Shown piece after piece: positions 56,223 through 64,000 of a DNA stretch of 64,000 nt. The number at the start of each line of letters is the position of its first letter. Positions within the stretch are counted from its first letter, which is position 1. The translations under genes were made by a program, and so were the position numbers. This stretch comes from Tetrapyrgos nigripes (lineage: Eukaryota; Basidiomycota; Agaricomycetes; Agaricales; Campanellaceae): the NCBI GenBank assembly GCA_013368315.1, contig JAACJM010000012.1, forward strand, positions 372,001-436,000. Reading direction: 5' to 3'. A model generated the notes under the pieces. The model was not told where the DNA came from. It did not search any database and worked only from the letters and a program-made list of their open reading frames with translations.

Positions 56223-57561
56223 ATGTCCAAACCAATCCAGACGTGCATCTTGGGCACTGGACTCTCTGGCTTGACATTTCATGCTCCATTCATTCTTGCA
56301 CTCCCTGAACTCTTTAATCTCCACTCCGTACTTGAACGCAGTCCAAAGACCCCTGGTGGGAAGCTGAACGACAGATTTGGCGTATCCGTGAAGATTCACA
56401 ACAGTCTCGATGCAATACTTGCAGATAATGAGGTCGAATTGATAATTGTTGGCACACCCAGTGACACCCACTATGCCTTTGCGAAAGCTGCTCTGGAAGC
56501 TGGAAAACATGGTCTGCATCATCTCCTCTCTAAACTGATCGATCTTCCGCCCACATCTTTGCAGTTCTGGTTGATAAGCCAGTAACGGCTACTGCCGCAG
56601 AAGCGAAAGAGCTCGGGGAAATTGCCAAACAGAGAGGATTGGTGTTGTATGCCTTCCAGAACCGCCGATGGGATTCTGACTTTCTGGCCCTACGTCGACT
56701 ACTTGATCTTCCCAAATCCAGCCCCGAATCTCTTGGAGATGTCGTCGAGTTTGAATCGCAGTAAGCTCATGTGCATCTGCTCGTTATGGACGCTAAGATC
56801 ATGCAATCAAGCTATGACCGTTATCGAAACTCTATCAGGGGTTCTTGGAAGGATGAAGGTCGCCCGGCCACAGGTCAAACGTATGACTTGGGAGCCCATC
56901 TCATTGATCAGACCTTGGCTCTGTTTGGCAAACCAGCAAAGTTGACCGCATTCTTGCAGAATGTGCGAGGCTTGGGCGATCCCAAATTGGACGATGCAGT
57001 GAGCCTATATGGTAGTAATGGAGAGAATACTATACTCACGACGCAATCCAGTTCACAATCATCTTGCAATACCCTGCTGGTTCTGCCCTCCCATATCCCT
57101 TGACAGCGATCTTGCGTGCTCATGTTCTTTCCGCCAAATCTCCTCAGTTGCGCTATCTCGTCCGTGGAACAAAAGGAACCTATACAAAATATGGATTAGA
57201 CGTGCAAGAAGACCAGCTGAAGGCGATGGCAAGTCCCCAGGGAATTTTCCAAGAAGATTTTGGAAAAGAGGCAGAATCGATTTGGGGAACGATTGAAACA
57301 ATCCAAGAAGATCAGGTTACCGTTAACAAGTCGATGTGAGTACTCGAAAAAACTAACAGGCTTCATTTGCTAACTGATATCTTTTTTTGTAGCTGGCCTT
57401 CGACAGAACCAGGTTGCTATGTCTCGCTATTCAGGAATCTGGCCGCAGCTATTCGTGATAAAGCCGAGCTCGCGGTGAAGTGGGAAGAGGCAACGGCTGT
57501 CATTGAAATAGTTGAGCTGGCACATAAGAGCTCGGAGGAAGGGATAACAATTTCATTATAA
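56223..57561 (+). CDS. Gfo/Idh/MocA-family oxidoreductase
   Basis: The start is ATG 56223 and the stop is TAA 57559. The N-terminal Rossmann part has TCILGTGLSGLTFHAPFI (an atypical GxGxxG), VELIIVGTPSDTHYAFAKAALEAGKHVLVDKPVTAT with the conserved EKP-like DKP, and FQNRRWDSDFLALRRLL. The C-terminal part has GSWKDEGRPATGQTYDLGAHLIDQTLALFG, a block known from YdgJ-type dehydrogenases. The substrate is probably a sugar or polyol derivative; the sequence does not say which. Introns interrupt the DKP region (before VLVDKP) and three other places, all in phase. It is divergent from the GH9 gene (101 bp), which hints at linked sugar use but does not prove it. Confidence 0.88.
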
Positions 57562-57653
57562 AGCACTAGTGCAGATCTCGATCAATAACAAAAAGTAGTA
57601 ACTGGGTATGATGTAATCCACACGCACTTCCACGTATCTTCGTCCTTTCCTCC

Positions 57654-59335
57654 ATGTCCATCGTTCAAGTGAGAATCGAACTTCCGACCTATGCACACTC
57701 CTTCCTTGTCAGTATATCAAGTGACGCAAATGTTCTGCAGTTGAAGCAAGAGATTTCAAAGTCGTGCGCTGGTGCACCTCGTGTTGACGGTCAAAGGATT
57801 ATTTGGAGGGGTCGATACCTGTCAGACTCGGAGAGTCTCGAGTCTCTTTGGAAGGTATGTACCATGCTTCTCACAACCAACAACTTTGTAATATATGCTG
57901 CTACAGTCGCCGGACGAGTCACGTATTGTCCACCTCTCCGTACACCCATCGGCGTGGACTGCGAGTCCGCCAACCCATCACAAAGAACCTTTGCCAAATT
58001 TCTCTCAGCCTGCACCTGCACCTGCACACCTCCCGTCCCCTACTCCTACTATCTCTTTACCTCCCCAGGCAGCTCGTTCTCAACCAGTAACCCCTCAACC
58101 CTCTCAGTCTCCGAATCACCTCGCATATGTTGCGGCTAAACATCGAAAGGCACTCTCCGTGCTAATGCAGCGACCGTTAAACCTAGATGATGCTAGTCAA
58201 TCCGATGAAGCCCGTACAGAAGCCATACAGCTTGTAGAAAGAAATGGTTACACCTGGCCCCCAATCTTAGACGAACCATACCCGCCTCCCGAGGCAGGTG
58301 GTGTTAGATATGAAGTCGCTGTCATCGAGTACGTGCTCCGTTCTGCTAATTGGGATCGTTACTCACGTTTCGTTCAGCGGTCAGCGTTATCTCAACCTCC
58401 AGGACCCAACTACCAAGCCGACGCCTGCTCAACTACATGCATTGAACGTCCTATCATACACATTGGCGCTCTTGAAGCTACCTACGCAGGCACCACCTCC
58501 TACCAATACAACACACTCCCAACCCGTCGAATTGCCACCTCATATCAACGCTCTCCTGCAACAGATGGGGTTACCTCATCTAAATGCTATACCAAATCAG
58601 CACCCGATCGTTGAACCCAATGCAGGCAATGCCAACGTCGTGATTGAAGCTCGCGAGATACAGATGAGACCTCTCATCTTGCCTCTCGTCATGTTGATGT
58701 TGAGGACCGTTCTTCTACTCTACTTTGTTGCACCCGCCCGGAAGCCAGTTTTTGGTATCCTCATTCTTGTTTGGGTGTTGTACGAGATTTGGCGACCTAT
58801 CAGGAATGCGTTGGCCAGATTGCAGCGTGCTGCACCTGCTGATCGACAGGATCAGCAGAATGCTGCGGGTGCAGGAGTCGGAAACCCACCGCAAGGAGCA
58901 AATCCTGCCCAGCCCAATGCTGCCGTACCAGGGCCCCAACCTGTCCCTGCACCGGGAGCTGACATAGTCGACGCCGCAGCCATATTGGATACTCTTGCAA
59001 ACTACGATATTCAAGAGGAGGAATCAGCACTAACGAACGGAGGCCCTGAGCCTGGCTTGGGTCGTAAAGCGGCCGCATTTGTAACCCTTTTATTGTCGAC
59101 CGTTCACCCAGCGATCTGGAACCGTAGAAGAGCATTACTTAGACGCCGTGAGGGAAGGATTAGGACAGAGGCTAATACGATGGAGGCACAGGATCAAGGG
59201 GAGGACGAAGCACAGAACAACAGGCGCGCAGAAACGCGTAGGGAGCTCCTTGCACAGCATGCTCGTCGGCCTTTGTGGGTTCAGAACTACATTGCAAGGG
59301 TTGTTCGGGAGGACTGGATTGATGACTCGGACTGA
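57654..59335 (+). CDS. HERP-like ubiquitin-domain ER membrane protein
   Basis: The start is ATG 57654 and the stop is TGA 59333, with three exons. An N-terminal ubiquitin-like fold (VQVRIELPTYAHSFLVSIS, LKQEISKSC, QRIIWRGRYLSD, RIVHLSVHPS) is followed by a Pro-rich stretch and LAYVAAKHRKALSVLMQRPL. A hydrophobic hairpin, LILPLVMLMLRTVLLLYFVAP and FGILILVWVLYEIWRPI, likely spans the ER membrane. The C-terminus is charged, with WVQNYIARVVREDWIDDSD. This layout matches HERPUD/Usa1-type ERAD scaffold proteins. The family is inferred from domain order; direct similarity to Usa1 is not visible. Confidence 0.75.
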
Positions 59336-59500
59336 TACAGCTATAGGCATATTTATGTATCTACGAATCAAATGTATTGTACATACCTTGTTTGAGAATG
59401 CACGTGTTAGACAGTGGTTTTATTTCGTTTTAGGAACATTGGCTGCGTCAAACTGGGACTATATCAAGCCGCTCGATATCAAAAGCGTGTCTGGCCACTT

Positions 59501-61112
59501 ATGTCTACATTCGACGCCTTGGTTGCTGAACTTACTCGCGACGCTCACCGTGTCCAGCCAAAAGACGCCCTCCAATTCTGTGCAAACTGGTTCCAGTCTC
59601 GTCTCGAGGAACAAAGGACTCTGACCCGCGATACTTGGTCTCAGCGTGCTCATTCTTATTCCAGAGATCTCCCAACCGAACTCTATATCGATACTCCTTT
59701 TTCCGCATCCACGGCCCCTCCGCTCCCAATCTCTCCTTTCTCAGCTGTTGCACCATCGCAACGATCCTCACTTCGGGACAGCGCCTCTCATCCAATGTCC
59801 CAACGAGGAAGCATTGCTCAGGGTCATTCCCAGAGAAACAGTGCTGCTCAGAGTCCTTTTGGTACACTGAACATCCCAGGAAACGCCCTGCTCGCCGACA
59901 ATCCAACTCCTCCTGTGTTCAAAGTCGACGGTCGCGAGCTTCCCCCCACTTCTCCCCTCACCACCACCAACCCCAGTCCATTTAGTAATTATGATAACAG
60001 TGGTCCATCGCCTATGGATACAGGAGACTATCTGCATCCACCCACTTCCGCCATCTTTGCCCGACGCACTTCTGTCTCTGCCGAGTCCATCGCCGTAGAT
60101 GACCATTCCAACGAACCTTTACCGGTCTTTCCTAAATCAGAAGAACAGATGCGTCGTATAAAAGCTTCCATCTCCAGCAACTTCATTTTCAGGGATTTGG
60201 ACGAAGAACAGGCGACTGGTGTCCTGAATGCAATGCAGGAGATGACTACGACGAAGGATCAAGTCGTCATACGACAAGGCGACGTAGGGGATTACTTTTA
60301 TGTCGTTGAATCAGGCTTGCTTCACTGTTTTATTCGACCTGAACCGTTGCCTCCTCAGTGGCTTTCGGAGAACGCCACTTTCACCCCTGAGGAAAAGTTC
60401 TTGGGTCCTGGATATCATCCAGTCTTTGGCAAAAAGGTTACTGAATGCAAGCCTGGCAGCTCATTCGGAGAATTGGCGCTGATGTACGGACACCCCCGAG
60501 CGGCGACGGTTCTTTCTATTGAACCTTCAACGTTGTGGGCTCTGGACCGAATCACGTTCCGCACCATCATTCTCAAGGCAGCTCACAGGCGCAGAACGAT
60601 GTATGAACATTTTTTGTCAACTGTTCCGCTTCTGTCATCACTTGATGCCGCGGAGAAAAGCAAGATTGCGGATGCTCTGGTTAGTAAAGTTTACATGGAT
60701 GGTGAAGCGGTTGTGAAACAAGGGGAGATGGGAGACACATTCTTCTTCGTTGAAGAGGGAGAAGCTACGGTTACAAAGAGACAACAGGGAGAGGAGAGCG
60801 ACGGGCGCGATATCATTGTTGCAACGCTTAGAAAGGGAGATTACTTTGGAGGTAAGCACCCTGCCATCTGTCAAATGTATCTTTTTGGCTCATTAGTGCT
60901 GTGTTGCTTGACATTTAGAACTTTCATTGCTACGACTAGCCGCTCGGGCGGCAACTGTCAGCGCAGTTTACAGAGAAGATATCAGTCAACCAAGATTGAA
61001 GGTGGCAGCTTTAGATGCTCCGGCTTTCACTCGACTGTTGGGGCCGCTGAGAGAAATCATGGAGCGACAAGCCGGCGAGCAATATGGACCGGGCACGCGA
61101 CTGACTCGTTAG
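59501..61112 (+). CDS. BCY1: cAMP-dependent protein kinase regulatory subunit
   Basis: The model is 59501..60851, 60919..61112 (1545 nt, 514 aa). The start ATG at 59501 gives MSTFDALVAELTRDAHRVQP, the RII-like dimerisation/docking helices. The in-frame extension upstream is not supported. A Ser/Pro-rich linker follows, then the inhibitory site FARRTSVSAES, an RRxS sequence that can be phosphorylated, as in RII subunits. Two cyclic-nucleotide domains follow: GDVGDYFYVVESG with SSFGELALMYGHPRAATV, and GEMGDTFFFVEEGEATV with FGELSLLRLAARAATV. Both have the FGE-L and RAATV phosphate-binding elements. Confidence 0.93.
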
Positions 61113-61428
61113 GCAGTATTTCAGTGTTTGGGATCTCTTTGTTGTTAGTTGTAGATACTCCAATTTGTATTTTTACGCACGTGGACTGATATTACCGTGT
61201 TTATCTGTGGAGTGATTCTCCACTTCGGTTGAACAATTGTCAAGCCAACGCTCATGTGGCTCCAAAGAACCGATGTACCGTTAAAGGATGAACAAAAATG
61301 CCATGGATTTCTCTTTACCTTCTCCCACTTCTTGCAAACTAATCTTCAAATCCAAAACTCCGTTCTCGGCCCTCACACTCTTTTGGTTCTTTTCTAGTCT
61401 TGCAGATTGCGCGACGGGTTCTTGAGCC
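61113..61428. other. Intergenic region between BCY1 and the surface-protein gene
   Basis: About 315 bp without a recognisable gene; it holds the BCY1 3' end and the promoter of the next gene. Confidence 0.5.
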
Positions 61429-62708
61429 ATGATGCAGGTTATGAACAAGAGGCAGGTCCTTGGTGGCGGCGGCAGTAAGTCTTATCCAAGTGTGGTGCTG
61501 GACATTTTCTGATTACGGATATTTCTAGTCCTTGGTGGTATTGGGTAAGTAGTACCAATGATTTTTTGTCCTTTGGATGCGCGTTTATTGACAGTGTGCT
61601 GCAGTGATGGTCTCAGCAGCATTGGAGGCGCGTTAACGTCCGGCGTTGGCGAACTTACCAGTGCCATTCTCCCTCCAGCTTCCACTACTACCTCGACTTC
61701 TGCCACCACTTCCACTACCCCCAGCCAGACTGAGTATGCCATTGATCATGTCAGTAATAATCGACTGACTGAATCATTAGGGAAACTTCAACTACTCCAA
61801 TTGTTATTCCGACTTCAATTTCGACTTCTTCAACTTCTTCAACAACCAGTTCTTCAACCTCATCTACATCTGCAACTACGTCCTCATCCTCGTCATCCTC
61901 GTCGTCCTCGTCGTCCTCTTCATCAGAGTCAACGACGTCATCTACTCCGTCAGCGACTCCTTCGCCTTCGGAAGCCGTAGTCACTTCGGATGGCCAACCA
62001 TTGACAATAACCTCGTTTGTCTCTCCTACTTCATCGGCAGCAGCCGAGTCCAGCACCACCGTTGCTCCTTCAGGCAAATCTTTCTTGCAGAACAAACCAG
62101 TTTCTGGTGCTGTGTTTGGGATCGTTGGTCTCATTGGGCTTATCCTGATCTTCATCCTCACCACTTGGGGTATCCGAAGAGCGAGGAGAAAGCAGCTAAT
62201 GAATGAGGCCATGTCTTTTGATCCAGCTAGTCATGCGTACTCTGACAACATGGAGCAAGGTCTCACCGAGAAGCGTATGAGTTTAGGTTCCACTCATAGC
62301 GGCAGTGGTGGTGGTAGCTCGTACGGTCATGGTAACTTCCCTCCAGGTGGTTATTATGGCGCAGCAGCAGCAGCACCCCCACCCATGCCTACTTCGTATG
62401 GACGACCAAACTACCTGAATTATGCTCCACCCCAACGATCACCGACCACCGGATCAAATTACAACAATTACAACAATTACGGTGCAGCTGCCGATTTTTC
62501 GAAGCAGCTTCCTCAAGTACCTAATGTAGCGTATGATGCTGGCAGAGGCCCGTATCCTCAAATGAACTATGGGCAATCTAGCCCTCCTCCTGCAGAGGCA
62601 CGTTCCCAGCCGACTCTCCTTCCTCAAACCTTTGGTGACCATGATGCCGATGAGCGTGCACAAACTTTTGGCAGCAACCTAAAGGTCAATTATTCTGAGC
62701 TCTTCTGA
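61429..62708 (+). CDS. Ser/Thr-rich single-pass surface protein, function unknown
   Basis: The start is ATG 61429 (a second ATG follows directly) and the stop is TGA 62706. The short first exon (46 nt) is followed by a 16-nt exon at 61529-61544, then longer exons. The N-terminal part is Gly-rich (LGGGGILGGIGDGLSSIGGAL), then Thr/Ser-rich with a poly-Ser tract encoded by TCC/TCG repeats near 61880-61925. A transmembrane helix (FGIVGLIGLILIFILTTWGI) is followed by a basic stop-transfer RRARRKQ. A cytosolic tail rich in Gly, Tyr, Pro and Asn has MEQGLTEKRMSLGS and SYGHGNFPPGGYYG. The layout resembles fungal wall-stress sensors, but I see no WSC domain and no clear cleavable signal peptide. Confidence 0.75.
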
Positions 62709-63156
62709 TGTGTGGATTACTGATTTTTCCCTTGGTCGTATCTCTGCAAAATTTAGGTTGCTAACGAATAATCATGGAAACCACTTGTCCATCTATCGAT
62801 TCGTGATACGTGAAGGGGATCGCACTTACGTTCAGGACCGTTCTCAGCATCGTAACGATCATCATTGTAACGATACCCGTACATGAGCAACCCAAATCAT
62901 TGGGACCTTTTCCTTCTTTGCTCTTGCTACACCCGCATTCCTTTCGTTGTATATGAAGCGGACTATTTCTTCTTGTAGCTCATCGCATTGCTTTCCTACC
63001 TTATCCTCGATGGATCTTTAGTCTTAATGCTATGCAGGCTGTATGGACCTGGCGTACCATCCAAAAGAAATTCTAAATGTATTGATAGTTGTTTTTACCC
63101 AGTACAAGAAATCAGTGCATAATCCGCACACCCTGATATAAAGAGTCCCGACTGCC
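62709..63156. other. Intergenic region between convergent genes
   Basis: About 450 bp. On the minus strand 62840-62905 reads MYGYRYNDDRYDAENGPER followed by a GTAAGT donor, which could be an exon of an unrecognised gene, but no partner exon was found. Otherwise nothing is seen. Confidence 0.35.
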
Positions 63157-64000
63157 CTATATTTCTAACTCACCATCCTTTCTCGGATCTTTTGGTCCAT
63201 CTTCTTCGGTATTGGGAGTAGGAGCAGTCGGTCCCTTGGTGCGAGTGCCAGTCTCTGACTCGCTTTTAGCATGAGTGTCATGCAATCCCTCCATCGCCTT
63301 CGTTCTGGCTTTCATCCTATGCTCTCTCCTCTCCAAATACCATACCAGCCATGTACACCCCAACGTCGCCACTGAAACACAGATCATCGCAATCATTCCC
63401 TTGTGGAACCTTGGGGCATCAGTAGCTGGGTAGAGCACCAGTGGCCACCAAGCGTTAATCACGTTGTTCCACATGCTGTCGGGTCCGTTTTAGATTTTAA
63501 TGTTGTTTGTTTTGCGGGGAATGAAAGCAAACAGCAATGAGAAAGAGCCACTAGTGTGAGAATAGCGGCGAAATAAACACCCACTTCATAGACGCCAACA
63601 CAATTGCACGCTCTTGATCGTCATCAGCGCAGATTTGGTTAGCCCAGCTACGTGTATGTAGGTCAGCCCATTAGTTCGGAACCGAAAAAATCCGTTCAGA
63701 AAAACCTTGCGGCGGCCTCGAGCGGTGATTCAAGGAGAAACTTACGCGAACGTCGTCGCTTGGCCTGCGTAGGAGGCTCCGGCCAGATCTTGTCATTGAG
63801 AATGACGAGTGATCATACAACCCAGTGGGAGGCGTCAGGGTTTTGATCATTAATGGCATAGTCAAGTCGTGTGGCATCAAGGGTTTGATTTAATGGCAAG
63901 AGTCGAGAGTCGGACCAGAGCAATTTTTACAGACCGCAAACAAAAACAAAAACAATCATCCAAGCCGTTAGTACTTCAAGCCGCTGCTAAAAAAAATCCC
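63157..64000 (-). CDS. MFS transporter, Dal5/allantoate-permease family (C-terminal part, cut by window edge)
   Basis: The stop is at 63157. The last exon is MWNNVINAWWPLVLYPATDAPRF followed by helix GMIAMICVSVATLGCTWLVWYL and a polar tail. Upstream exons give GASYAGQATTFAWANQICADDDQERAIVLASMN, the family signature of TM10-11 in anion:cation symporters such as Dal5, Tna1 and Fen2. The intron before the last exon is about 107 bp, longer than most here. A further exon near 63930-63985 reads QRLEVLTAWMIVFVFVC. The link between it and the GASYAGQ exon is not resolved. The transported substrate (nicotinate, pantothenate, allantoate or other) cannot be told. Confidence 0.8.

Noticed and set aside
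59414..59500. 29-codon upstream extension of the PKA regulatory subunit
   Set aside because: The docking helix of the family starts at the ATG at 59501. The extension has no matching feature and lies in the leader.

Overview
The window is nuclear DNA of a filamentous basidiomycete, most likely an Agaricomycete. Nearly every gene is cut by 50-60 bp GT-AG introns with YAG acceptors. Genes are packed on both strands with gaps of 50-300 bp. Several families are typical of mushroom-forming fungi: a WW-type membrane protein, an intron-bearing NIS siderophore synthetase, a membrane-anchored GH9 glucanase and a DDE-type transposon fragment. I found no rRNA, tRNA or CRISPR array.

Left part (1-13.9 kb): the 5' end of an ABCC-type ABC transporter runs off the left edge. 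It is followed by an IucA/IucC-type siderophore synthetase, a two-cassette Ski2-like helicase (Slh1/ASCC3 type) with a degenerate second cassette and a missing C-terminal Sec63 domain, and a kynurenine aminotransferase. The aminotransferase promoter carries a tandem duplication.

Housekeeping block (13.9-39.6 kb): ankyrin/dysferlin/FYVE/RING ubiquitin ligase, a conserved hypothetical, PI31, Prp5, Abp1, Ate1, Imp2, a CCDC130/Saf4 splicing factor, Dad4, a class-3 lipase, Met10, Fur1 and Rrp8. Many are divergent pairs sharing promoters of about 50-200 bp.

Plastic block (39.6-51.2 kb): three copies of an eight-exon P-loop ATPase gene of HerA/FtsK-like type, each with the same 3' flank. That flank is the tail of a WW-domain membrane-protein gene, which survives only next to copy 3. 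Between copies 1 and 2 lie a gene remnant, a G-rich tract and a rearranged transposon with long inverted arms and a nested foldback element. Copies 1 and 2 are mosaics that suggest gene conversion. This is the most unusual part of the window.

Right part (51.2-64 kb): nucleoporin Nsp1, a small minisatellite, a GH9 endoglucanase with a C-terminal membrane anchor, a Gfo/Idh/MocA oxidoreductase, a HERP-like ubiquitin-domain membrane protein, the PKA regulatory subunit, a Ser/Thr-rich single-pass surface protein and the C-terminal part of a Dal5-type MFS transporter that runs off the right edge.

Exon models were built by eye from splice signals, reading frame and family conservation. Starts and ends are well supported where stated. 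Product names rest on remembered family motifs, not on searches.
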